From contig NZ_SJSK01000004.1 of assembly GCF_004331645.1 (NCBI RefSeq), positions 124,001 through 188,000 of the forward strand: a DNA stretch of 64,000 nt, read 5' to 3'. Below the pieces are notes generated by a model that had not been told where the DNA came from, did not search any database, and worked only from the letters and a program-made list of their open reading frames with translations. Shown here piece after piece: positions 53,243-61,384 of this stretch. Positions within the stretch are counted from its first letter, which is position 1; each line of letters starts with the position of its first letter. Origin of the DNA: Pedobacter frigiditerrae. Lineage in GTDB: Bacteria > Bacteroidota > Bacteroidia > Sphingobacteriales > Sphingobacteriaceae. The position numbers and the translations under genes were made by a program.

Positions 53243-53273
53243 GACAAAAATGTTCAACAACAATGAGGCAGAA

Positions 53274-53281
53274 TAACTTTG
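53274..53281 (+). promoter_or_regulatory. -7 box of the HTH-pentapeptide gene
   Basis: TAACTTTG matches TAnnTTTG and lies 24 bp before the ATG at 53306. Confidence 0.55.
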
Positions 53282-53305
53282 TAGCATCAATAAAAACATA
53301 AAATT

Positions 53306-54223
53306 ATGATGCTAAATTCAAAAACAATTGGCAATAAAATTGCCGAAGCTAGAAAGAAAATTAACCTTTCACAAGCAGAACTTGCTCAACAAGTTTCAAT
53401 CAGTCCACAAGCAGTAGGAAAATGGGAACGTGGCGAATCTATGCCAGACATCTCCACTTTAAACAGACTCGCAGAAATTCTTGGAGTTGACCTGAACTAC
53501 TTCTCTGACAGTTTTAAGACAAGGGAACTTGAAACCACAACTTATGAGCAATTTAACAAGCCCACGGCAGAGAAAATAACTCCAAAACCAAAAAATAAAG
53601 CAGAATGGAATTGGGATATGTCTCAAGGAAACTGGGTTGATGCTGACTTTTCGGGTTTAAAGAACTTGAAGGAGAAATTCAGTTCTTCAAACATGAAAAA
53701 CTGTAAATTCATGAGCTCTGATTTGTCGGGACTTATTCTAGGAAAGAATAATATTGAATTGTGTGATTTTTCATTTTCAGATATGAGAGACAGTAAAATT
53801 CAATCTTCAAACCTTTCAAATAATAATTTCAATAAATGTTCTTTTATAGATGCTGAACTTTTTAAAAACAATATTGAAAAATGCAATTTCTCTGAAGCAG
53901 ACTTTTCGGGTACAGAAATTACAGAAACAAATTTTGAGCGCAATGATGTTAATGATGTAGTTTGGAAGTTCACTAAATTTCTAAAGTCTAACATAAGCAA
54001 TGTTACTTTAACAGGAACTTTTGAGGATTGCCATTTTGAGCACTGTGCTTTTTATGGCGTTAAGTTTGAAAACGCAATCATTCTAAATACCTTTTTCAAA
54101 TATAATGAAAGGTTTAAAAAAGTTCAATTTGTAAACTGCAAGGTGGACAGTATAACTTATGCATTTTTGAAAAATAACCAAGCAAATTTAACAGGAATTA
54201 GTATAATAGAGATACCGGAATAA
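53306..54223 (+). CDS. XRE-family HTH domain fused to a pentapeptide-repeat domain
   Basis: A 305-aa fusion. Residues ~6-62 are a Cro/CI-type HTH (IAEARKKINLSQAELAQQVSIS, then QAVGKWERG). After a linker (~65-105), residues ~110-290 are pentapeptide-like repeats of the A(N/D)LxX type (CKFMSSDLSGL, CDFSFSDMRDSKI, CNFSEADFSGTEI). Such a beta-helix can mimic DNA or bind proteins. A DNA-binding head with such a tail could be a regulator that senses a partner protein. It has its own promoter with tandem upstream repeats. Confidence 0.82.
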   Translation: MMLNSKTIGNKIAEARKKINLSQAELAQQVSISPQAVGKWERGESMPDISTLNRLAEILGVDLNYFSDSFKTRELETTTYEQFNKPTAEKITPKPKNKAEWNWDMSQGNWVDADFSGLKNLKEKFSSSNMKNCKFMSSDLSGLILGKNNIELCDFSFSDMRDSKIQSSNLSNNNFNKCSFIDAELFKNNIEKCNFSEADFSGTEITETNFERNDVNDVVWKFTKFLKSNISNVTLTGTFEDCHFEHCAFYGVKFENAIILNTFFKYNERFKKVQFVNCKVDSITYAFLKNNQANLTGISIIEIPE

Positions 54224-54226
54224 AAA

Positions 54227-54335
54227 ACATAACTCGCAACATTATTTTGTCAAAATGGCTCGAAAATCTTTTATGAAATGTTAAATTGCATAAAGTTTAT
54301 TCGAGCCATAGGCTTAGCGTAACAGCACGTTATAT
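54227..54335. repeat. attC-like hairpin element
   Basis: A 109-bp element that begins ACATAAC 3 bp after the stop codon and ends GTTATAT. The arms ATGGCTCGAA (54255-54264) and TTCGAGCCAT (54300-54309) pair perfectly. It shares AAAAAACATAACTCG with 52370-52384. Confidence 0.45.
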
Positions 54336-54398
54336 GCCATTTTAAACAGACAAAGAGTTCAACAATTTAATGCCCTGTACTAAACGTAAAAGAGGATC

Positions 54399-55082
54399 AT
54401 GCAAGAAGAAATTAGTAAACATTCAAGAAAAATCTACAAGACAGTAAAGGATCCAAAGCATACTTTTAGCGAAAAAGCTAAAGAAATTACGATTGAAATT
54501 TTTATAATCGTTTTTGCTGTATCGCTTTCTATTTGGCTGCATGGCTGGAGTGAACACAGACACGAACAAAAGGAAGCAAATAAATTCTTGAAAGAATTAA
54601 ATGAAGACCTTGCTGCTGACATTAAGGTACTTGAGGAAAACAAAAACACAGCAACCATGCTGAATAACGATTATAAGTTTATGCTTGCTTTGAAAAAGAA
54701 TAAAACAAGCGACAGCCTTATTGGTTCACATACTAATTTTTCACTGCTAAGTACAAATTTTAATGTAGGGAGATATGAAGGTTTTAAATCTAGTGGAAAA
54801 ATTGGAACCATTGAAGATGACAAAATAAAAAACAAAATATTAAGTTACTATCAGCAAACTATACCCAATTTAACCTCTAGGGTAAACTTCATCAATGCAG
54901 AACAATTAAGGATACTGGATGTAGATGCAGGAAATCTTTCGCTAAATGATGTTTATACTACCCAAAGGATGCAATCAAAGTATTTTAACCTTCAGTACAA
55001 TACAAATTCTCTTATAGCCACGTATGAAGAGGTTATAAAACAGCTTAATGAAATCATCTTGGAAAACAAAAAGAAAGAATAA
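54399..55082 (+). CDS. DUF6090 family membrane protein
   Basis: A 227-aa protein with a single N-terminal membrane helix in the DUF6090 context (KEITIEIFIIVFAVSLSIWL), followed by a long helical region (EHRHEQKEANKFLKELNEDL). Function unknown; related proteins occur in several copies in Bacteroidota. It is followed directly by a small membrane protein gene (1 bp gap). Confidence 0.72.
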   Translation: MQEEISKHSRKIYKTVKDPKHTFSEKAKEITIEIFIIVFAVSLSIWLHGWSEHRHEQKEANKFLKELNEDLAADIKVLEENKNTATMLNNDYKFMLALKKNKTSDSLIGSHTNFSLLSTNFNVGRYEGFKSSGKIGTIEDDKIKNKILSYYQQTIPNLTSRVNFINAEQLRILDVDAGNLSLNDVYTTQRMQSKYFNLQYNTNSLIATYEEVIKQLNEIILENKKKE

Positions 55083-55083
55083 A

Positions 55084-55335
55084 ATGATAAAAAAACCACT
55101 ATCAGCATTAACAGATCAAGAACTCTTACAAGAGGCAAAAAAAAGGAAATCAACTGCCATAATCGATGCGGTATTAATTGGATTTTTAATAGGCGTTGTG
55201 TTTTATAGCATAGTAAAAAGCAGCTTTGGATTTTTGATGCTCATTCCTATATTTCTCGCTTATAAGCTGATTAATAAACCAAAACATGATAACAAAGAAT
55301 TGGAAGCTCTTTTAAAAGAGCGGAATTTAAAATAA
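55084..55335 (+). CDS. Small two-helix membrane protein
   Basis: An 83-aa protein from the ATG at 55084, next to the DUF6090 stop. It has two close hydrophobic helices (~28-60) between charged ends (TDQELLQEAKKRKS and KELEALLKERNLK). Function unknown; by position a partner of the DUF6090 protein. It is the last gene of the + strand island. Confidence 0.6.
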   Translation: MIKKPLSALTDQELLQEAKKRKSTAIIDAVLIGFLIGVVFYSIVKSSFGFLMLIPIFLAYKLINKPKHDNKELEALLKERNLK

Positions 55336-55397
55336 AAGGTGAAGAATGTTATTATGGTGTTTCAGCTACATCATCCCACTATTGAACCAATGAATAG

Positions 55398-57815
55398 TTA
55401 AAACTTATAACTATACCCCAATCTAAACACCTGTGTTTCGTAATAATCCGTACTTATTAGATTAAATCCATTTCCTGAGATGTTTTTATGAATACGTAAT
55501 GTATTTAGAATATCTGTACCATTTAAGAATAATTCGCCTTTACCTTTTTGAATTTGCTTTTTAAAGCCCATATCAACTGAAAACCTCGAGCCAATTTTAC
55601 CTTGTGGAATTAAATCTGGTGCTAAATAAACAGCAGTCAACTGAAATTGGGTTGATGGTTTAAACTTAAATGAACCATTAAATTTTACATTTCCAGAAGT
55701 TATACTTTCCTCAGCCATGCTATAAACTGTAGGTATAGGATAGCGATTGGTTACACTGAATGCCTTAATGGTATTTTTGTAAACTGCTCCACTGGTGTTA
55801 AAAGAGAACCAAGGCGTTAACTCCTGTTGTAAAACAACTTCTCCTCCAGTATTATAACTCTTGCCTGCATTTTGAAAGATATTGTACAAAATTGTATTTC
55901 CAGTCACCTGGGTGGCAATCCGGGTAATGGTAGCATTTATCATTTTATGATATAACGAAGTATAAACATTTCCTTTTTTCCAATTTAATCGATAACCTAA
56001 TTCTATGGTATTGGTAAATTGAGGTCGCAATGTCGGATTACCAACTTTTAACAATTCTGGTTCATCATACTTTGGAAAAATACGGATATCAACTTCGTTT
56101 GGCCTGTCTACCCTTCTATTAAAGAACATTGATAACTTATTTTTATCATCAATTTTATAAGCGAAACGTAAGTTGGGAAATGGACGGGCATAATCATAAC
56201 CATCACTTTGGTAAGTATTATGATTTGGGTTTACATCATATTTTACTTTTACATATTCAAATCTTAACCCTGCCTCTAGCTCCACATGGTTATTCTCAAA
56301 AATATAGTTTCCGTAAACTGCTGGTATGGTTTCCTTATAGTCTGCCCATCCACCTGCATTGGCATCAATTGGAGAATTTAAGCCAGGGAAAAATTGCATA
56401 TTAGTTGGTATAGTTCTCCTTCTAAATTTAACACCAGTCTCAATTCTACCTTGTTTTAAAGGTTTAATGTAATCTAGGTTAAAATCTGCAACGTGTTCAT
56501 CAGACAATAAGGCAAAAGAATCTTGACCAGTAAACGTAGGCATGATATTGGTAAAGAAATATTTTTCGTCCTCCCTATGCCAGGTGTAATTAAAGCCAGC
56601 ATTTAATAAATGTCCGGGTTGTTTAAATTTATGCTGATAGATGGCAGATCCTGTAACCGTGTATTTCACTTCATCTTCTAAAAACTGCCATAAACGCAAA
56701 CGTTGAGTTAGGCTTGCATTAAAATAAGGTATATCTCCCCTGTCTAATATCTTTTCTCTATTAAAATACCCAGAAAAAGTAAAAGAATTTTGCTCATCAG
56801 GATTATAATCTACACCAGATTTTACAGTGGTAAATGTAGTTGTCCGGTTACGTTTAACTTGTTGATTAATAACCGTTCCATCGGTATAAGTTCGGCTTGC
56901 AAATTCATTTCTATTTAAGGTTTGCGTATAAAGCCAATCGCCCTGTAAAAATGTGTTTAACTTATTTTTTCTATAGTTAAGTGAGACCGATGGATTTAAT
57001 TTTGGCGTTGCCTGGTATTGCGGTCTAATGCTTGGCAAATTTTCTTTTCTCTCCCATAAAGTACCTAAACCCGTTGTCAATCCAATTTTACCATTAAAAC
57101 CATCTTGTTTGTTCTTTTTGTAAATGATATTGATGATACCCGCATTACCATTTGCATCATATTTAGCAGACGGGTTATTGATGATTTCTATTCGCTCAAT
57201 TGCTGATGCTGGAATATTATCTAATCCTGTTTGTGAACCAAAGCCTGTAATTGCATTTTGTTTCCCATCAATTAGAATGGCTACTTTATCGTTACCACGC
57301 AATTGTATTTTCCCATCTTGTATAGTTACCCCAGGTAAATTCTGCATGGCTTGTAAAACTGAACCACCCACCTGACTTACATTATTAGCAAGGTTAAAAG
57401 ATTTTTTATCCATTTTATCTGATAAACCATCAGTATTTTGAGCAATAACGGTAACCTCGTTTAAGGTTTTTGCATCTGCGTCAATAGCAATATGACCAAG
57501 GTCTAAAAAAGCATTTAAGTTACCAGTGGTGATGTCTTGTGATTTGCTTAAATAACCAATATATGTAATGGAGATGGTGTAAGTACCAACAGCTATATCT
57601 ACCAATTTAAAACGCCCTTCTTCATCAGTAATGGTACCTACTATAAATTTTTGATCCGTTTTGGTTTTAAGGATGATGTTGGCATAAGGAATGGGGGCCT
57701 TGCTTTTACTATCTAAAACCAATCCGGAAACTGTTGTTTTAATAGTTTGTGCATTGGCTGCAAATCCAACCAAAAGCACAACAAATAATAATTTAAAGAA
57801 TTTAAAGATTTGCAT
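55398..57815 (-). CDS. TonB-receptor-like outer-membrane beta-barrel (OMP_b-brl_3)
   Basis: An 805-aa outer-membrane protein. Signal peptide ending FAANAQ, then a CarboxypepD_reg domain (~28-115, VSGLVLDSKSKAPIPYANI), a plug-like region (~135-235, PASAIERIEIINNPSAKYD) and a barrel ending FRLGYSYKF with the typical C-terminal Phe. There is no STN domain, so it is not FecI/FecR-controlled. It is divergent from the response regulator gene at 57931, which may control it. Substrate unknown. Confidence 0.88.
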   Translation of the reverse strand: MQIFKFFKLLFVVLLVGFAANAQTIKTTVSGLVLDSKSKAPIPYANIILKTKTDQKFIVGTITDEEGRFKLVDIAVGTYTISITYIGYLSKSQDITTGNLNAFLDLGHIAIDADAKTLNEVTVIAQNTDGLSDKMDKKSFNLANNVSQVGGSVLQAMQNLPGVTIQDGKIQLRGNDKVAILIDGKQNAITGFGSQTGLDNIPASAIERIEIINNPSAKYDANGNAGIINIIYKKNKQDGFNGKIGLTTGLGTLWERKENLPSIRPQYQATPKLNPSVSLNYRKNKLNTFLQGDWLYTQTLNRNEFASRTYTDGTVINQQVKRNRTTTFTTVKSGVDYNPDEQNSFTFSGYFNREKILDRGDIPYFNASLTQRLRLWQFLEDEVKYTVTGSAIYQHKFKQPGHLLNAGFNYTWHREDEKYFFTNIMPTFTGQDSFALLSDEHVADFNLDYIKPLKQGRIETGVKFRRRTIPTNMQFFPGLNSPIDANAGGWADYKETIPAVYGNYIFENNHVELEAGLRFEYVKVKYDVNPNHNTYQSDGYDYARPFPNLRFAYKIDDKNKLSMFFNRRVDRPNEVDIRIFPKYDEPELLKVGNPTLRPQFTNTIELGYRLNWKKGNVYTSLYHKMINATITRIATQVTGNTILYNIFQNAGKSYNTGGEVVLQQELTPWFSFNTSGAVYKNTIKAFSVTNRYPIPTVYSMAEESITSGNVKFNGSFKFKPSTQFQLTAVYLAPDLIPQGKIGSRFSVDMGFKKQIQKGKGELFLNGTDILNTLRIHKNISGNGFNLISTDYYETQVFRLGYSYKF

Positions 57816-57930
57816 ATTTAAAGATATTATATATTTAGGTGCATAGATAAAATCTAATTCTGTTTGAATTTGGTAGTTGGTAAAATTTTAAATCAATTTT
57901 TCTACAGAATTATATTGTTATTTTGCTTGT

Positions 57931-58608
57931 ATGAAACTCCTGATAATTGAAGATGAAGAATCGCTTAGAGACAGCATGGTCTCCTACTTTAAAGGAGAAG
58001 GAAATATCTGTGAGATTGCTGTAGATTACCCATCTGCTATAGAAAAGATAAACCTTTATCATTACGATTGTATTTTGATGGATTTAACTTTGCCAGGTGG
58101 TGATGGACTACAAGTACTGAGAGAATTAAAAAAGATAAACCGTAAAGAAGGAGTATTGATCATTTCGGCACGACATTCTTTAGATGACAAATTAAATGGG
58201 TTAGATTTAGGAGCGGACGATTACCTAGTTAAACCTTTTCATCTCTCGGAGCTTAAAGCTAGAGTAATGGCTATTGTCCGCAGGAAAAACTTTAGCGGCA
58301 ATAACATCTTAATTTTTAACGAAATAAGAATCGATGTCATGGCAATGGAAGTTAAGATTAATGATAAGTTACTTAACCTTACCAAAAAGGAATATGACTT
58401 ATTGATCTACTTTATTTCTAATCAAGGAAAAGTAATTACCAAAAATGCCATTGCTGAACATTTATGGGGAGATGAAATTGACTTATCAGATGACTTTGAT
58501 TTTATTTATACGCATATTAAAAACCTAAGGAAAAAAATTGTGGAGGCAGGCGCTAAAGACTACATCAAATCCATGTATGGCGTGGGCTACAAACTAGAAC
58601 AAATATGA
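57931..58608 (+). CDS. OmpR/PhoB-family response regulator
   Basis: A 225-aa two-domain regulator. The receiver has D8/E9, phospho-acceptor D51 (LMDLTLPGGDG) and K101 (LVKPFH). The C-terminal winged helix (~128-223) has LTKKEYDLLIYFISNQGKVITKNAI and the closing GVGYKLE. Its stop overlaps the start of the kinase gene by 4 bp. It is divergent from the TonB-type barrel gene, a possible target. Confidence 0.93.
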   Translation: MKLLIIEDEESLRDSMVSYFKGEGNICEIAVDYPSAIEKINLYHYDCILMDLTLPGGDGLQVLRELKKINRKEGVLIISARHSLDDKLNGLDLGADDYLVKPFHLSELKARVMAIVRRKNFSGNNILIFNEIRIDVMAMEVKINDKLLNLTKKEYDLLIYFISNQGKVITKNAIAEHLWGDEIDLSDDFDFIYTHIKNLRKKIVEAGAKDYIKSMYGVGYKLEQI

Positions 58609-59855
58609 AATTAGCACAACGGTACAACAGGGCAAACTTGCTTACTTCATCCATAATTTTGGTTATAACAGGAGTAATTTATTATATCGCCATTCACTTT
58701 ATATTAACCAATAAGCTAGATAAAGATTTAGTAATTGAAGAAAAAGAGATTCAGGCCTACGTTTTAAACTATGGAAAACTACCTTCTCCAGGCGATTTTT
58801 TGCATCAAAAAGTAGCCTACGTAAAACTTGGCAATAAAAAAGTTAATAGAAATTTCTTTTACGACAACTATAATAGAGCAAACGAAAAAGAAAGCGAACC
58901 AGGTAGAACACTAATCACCTCTGTAATTGTAAATGGCCAAAACTATCAAGTTAGCATCAGTAAATCAAGGGCAGAGTCTGAAGATTTAATTCGTTTAATC
59001 TTCTTTATCACGCTTGCCGTAACCATACTGCTATTAGTTTCTTTATTACTAATTAACAGGTTTTTACTCCAAAGCATTTGGCGTCCCTTTTATGCTACTT
59101 TAAATACTATGAAAGCCTTTAACTTAACCGCAAAGACCGATATAAAAGCGCAACAAACAAACATAGAAGAATTTAATGAGCTGAATATTGCAGTTGGCAG
59201 TATGGCTGATAGCGTAAAAAAAGACTATAAAGAGCTTAAAACCTTTACCGACAATGCTTCTCATGAAATGATGACTCCCCTAGCTGTAATTAACTCAAAG
59301 CTAGACTTACTATTACAAGGCGAAGCATTAAATCCTCAGCAAGGAGAATTAATAGATGAAATTTATAATTCGGTGGGCAGATTGGGCAGATTAAATCATT
59401 CGTTATTATTATTAGCCAAAATAGAAAACAAACTCATTCCTGAACAAGAAACATTTAATTTAAAGGATTTAATAGTGGAGAAAATCAAATTGTTTCAAGA
59501 ATTAGTGAATGGAAAAAATATTACACTCACTCAAAACTTATTAGACAAAGAAATAATGATGAGTAAATACTTAGCTGATATCTTGTTAAATAATCTTTTA
59601 AGCAATGCAATCAGGCATAATTATAATAATGGTACTATTACAATTGATTTAAATAAAACTGAATTGATTATCTCTAATACAAGTAAGGACAATACTTTGG
59701 ATCAAGCCCAGGCTTTTGAAAGGTTTTACAAAACACCATCATCAGAAGGTATGGGTTTGGGATTGGCAATGGTTAAGCAAATTGCCGGGCTTCATCAATT
59801 TGACATTACCTACACTTATCAAGATAAGCTGCATATTTTCTGCTTAACGTTTTAA
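58605..59855 (+). CDS. Sensor histidine kinase, partner of the OmpR-type regulator
   Basis: A 416-aa membrane kinase: helix 1 (~13-35), a periplasmic sensor of ~95 residues, helix 2 (~130-152), a linker, HisKA with H220 (NASHEMMTPLAV), and HATPase with NNLLSNAIRHN and GMGLGLAMVKQ. The D-box (normally DxGxG) is weak: the sequence around LIISNTSKDN lacks it, which may lower kinase activity. It forms an operon with the regulator (4-bp overlap). The signal is unknown; the neighbours point to the envelope. Confidence 0.9.
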   Translation: MKLAQRYNRANLLTSSIILVITGVIYYIAIHFILTNKLDKDLVIEEKEIQAYVLNYGKLPSPGDFLHQKVAYVKLGNKKVNRNFFYDNYNRANEKESEPGRTLITSVIVNGQNYQVSISKSRAESEDLIRLIFFITLAVTILLLVSLLLINRFLLQSIWRPFYATLNTMKAFNLTAKTDIKAQQTNIEEFNELNIAVGSMADSVKKDYKELKTFTDNASHEMMTPLAVINSKLDLLLQGEALNPQQGELIDEIYNSVGRLGRLNHSLLLLAKIENKLIPEQETFNLKDLIVEKIKLFQELVNGKNITLTQNLLDKEIMMSKYLADILLNNLLSNAIRHNYNNGTITIDLNKTELIISNTSKDNTLDQAQAFERFYKTPSSEGMGLGLAMVKQIAGLHQFDITYTYQDKLHIFCLTF

Positions 59856-59907
59856 CACTACAGAATTTCTTCAAGGTTTGGATTTAGCTTAGATGCAAAT
59901 CCATACC

Positions 59908-60669
59908 ATGAAAAGCATATTGTTATTGCTCTTTCTATTAGCGATAAAATTAAATGCTCAAGAAATTGATAGCAATAAGGTTGAGGCTGAGGCTAAGTTT
60001 GAGCATAACCTTTCCAACCCTAAGAAGTTTGAATCATATATTATCCCTAGTTTATTTGTTAGTTATGGAGTAATATCTCTTGGCAATAATGCCATAAGAG
60101 ATTTAGATTTCAGCACTAAGGCAGAGTTGAGCGAAGATCATCCAAAATTTGCTGCTCACATTGATGATTACATAGAATTTTCGCCATTATTTGCCATGTA
60201 TGGTTTAGATATTGCAGGTATTAAATCTAAAAATAAGGTTGGCGATCAAAGTGCGATGGTACTGATGACTACCGTAATTACAACGGCTGTGATTACCACC
60301 TTGAAACATCAAGTACATCGTTTAAGGCCTGATGGTTCTAGTTATAACTCCTTTCCTTCTGGACATACGGCTACTGCTTTTGCAGCTGCAGAATTATTTA
60401 ATCAAGAATTCAAAGGTCAATCACCTTGGTTTGGTTATGCAGGTTACACCATTGCAAGTGCAACTGGAATATTGAGAATGTACAATAACAAACATTGGCT
60501 AAGTGATGTAGTTGCTGGAGCAGGATTTGGTATTTTATCAACTAAACTTACCTACGTTATTTATCCCTATCTCAAAAAGATTTTCAAGGTTAATGAGAGG
60601 AAGTTAAGCATTGCCCCCGCCTACCAAAATGGTTCTTTAGGTTTTGGCTTAGGTTATAAGTTAAATTAA
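59908..60669 (+). CDS. PAP2-family lipid phosphatase
   Basis: A 253-aa protein. I prefer the ATG at 59908, which gives a direct signal peptide (MKSILLLLFLLAIKLNAQ). The three PAP2 motifs are complete: KHQVHRLRP, the PSGH histidine in YNSFPSGHTATAF, and RMYNNKHWLSD. It probably dephosphorylates a lipid such as undecaprenyl pyrophosphate or a lipid A-type substrate. It lies 52 bp after the kinase gene; its stop overlaps the convergent HD gene by 4 bp. Confidence 0.9.
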   Translation: MKSILLLLFLLAIKLNAQEIDSNKVEAEAKFEHNLSNPKKFESYIIPSLFVSYGVISLGNNAIRDLDFSTKAELSEDHPKFAAHIDDYIEFSPLFAMYGLDIAGIKSKNKVGDQSAMVLMTTVITTAVITTLKHQVHRLRPDGSSYNSFPSGHTATAFAAAELFNQEFKGQSPWFGYAGYTIASATGILRMYNNKHWLSDVVAGAGFGILSTKLTYVIYPYLKKIFKVNERKLSIAPAYQNGSLGFGLGYKLN

Positions 60670-61262
60670 CCCTGCATTTTCCGTAATAATTTTTGAATGT
60701 TTTTGTCTTTAAGAGGTTGAAGTTTTTCTTTTCCATATATGGTAAAGTATTCATGAGAAGTTAGCATTTCTAAGTTCATTAGGTTCCACTCCTTATCCTG
60801 ATAAACAACATTCAGTAGTTTTTCCCATTCTAACCTCAATGCGTTTTCAAATTCATTATAATCTTCCCTAGAAAGATGATAAAAATCTGCATCACAAATT
60901 ACCATCTCTATTTTATTTTTCGGCGATTGGGGGTATGTTGTTGCAGAGATACAAGAAACAACCTTATTTACAAATGCACGGTCCATCTTTAGTTCTTTTA
61001 AGAATTGTTTAGCAATCTTAATACTAATTTTTTCATGTCCCTTATATTGTGTGGTATAGCCAACATCATGAAACCAGGCGGCAACTTCAACTATCAACAG
61101 TTCCTCTGCTGATAAATTTGTTCTTTCTGCAATTTCTATTACAGCATTTACCACATTTAAGGTGTGGTTTTGACTATGAAAATAGAGTTTTGAATCAAGC
61201 TCATCTTTTAATAGCCTACCTACAAACTGCGAAACAACCTCTATTAATCCAATTCTATTCAT
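60666..61262 (-). CDS. HD-domain metal-dependent phosphohydrolase
   Basis: A 198-aa HD-superfamily protein with H-x-N-x-x-V (YFHSQNHTLNVV), AAWFHDVGY and ICDADFYHLS, supplying His and Asp ligands for metal. Similar proteins hydrolyse nucleotides or cyclic nucleotides, but this exact branch is not known. There is no signal peptide. It is convergent with the PAP2 gene and divergent from the LtaS-like gene. Confidence 0.82.
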   Translation of the reverse strand: MNRIGLIEVVSQFVGRLLKDELDSKLYFHSQNHTLNVVNAVIEIAERTNLSAEELLIVEVAAWFHDVGYTTQYKGHEKISIKIAKQFLKELKMDRAFVNKVVSCISATTYPQSPKNKIEMVICDADFYHLSREDYNEFENALRLEWEKLLNVVYQDKEWNLMNLEMLTSHEYFTIYGKEKLQPLKDKNIQKLLRKMQG

Positions 61263-61358
61263 ACGCCTTATTTAAACAAGGATAAGTTGAAAATCTGAAG
61301 AGATTTTGAAGTATAGGCTAACACAATACAAATTCAGATTTTCTTCAGAATTCGAGGG

Positions 61359-61366
61359 TATATTTG
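61359..61366 (+). promoter_or_regulatory. -7 box of the LtaS-like gene
   Basis: TATATTTG matches TAnnTTTG and lies 18 bp before the ATG at 61385. A TTG start at 61364 is rejected because it overlaps this box. Confidence 0.55.
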
Positions 61367-61384
61367 TTCTCAAACCAATCATTA

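Noticed and set aside
47820..54398. Defence island or phage remnant as an explanation of the accessory genes
   Set aside because: No nuclease, helicase, restriction, toxin-antitoxin, capsid, portal or integrase gene is recognisable; the HTH-pentapeptide gene alone is not enough.
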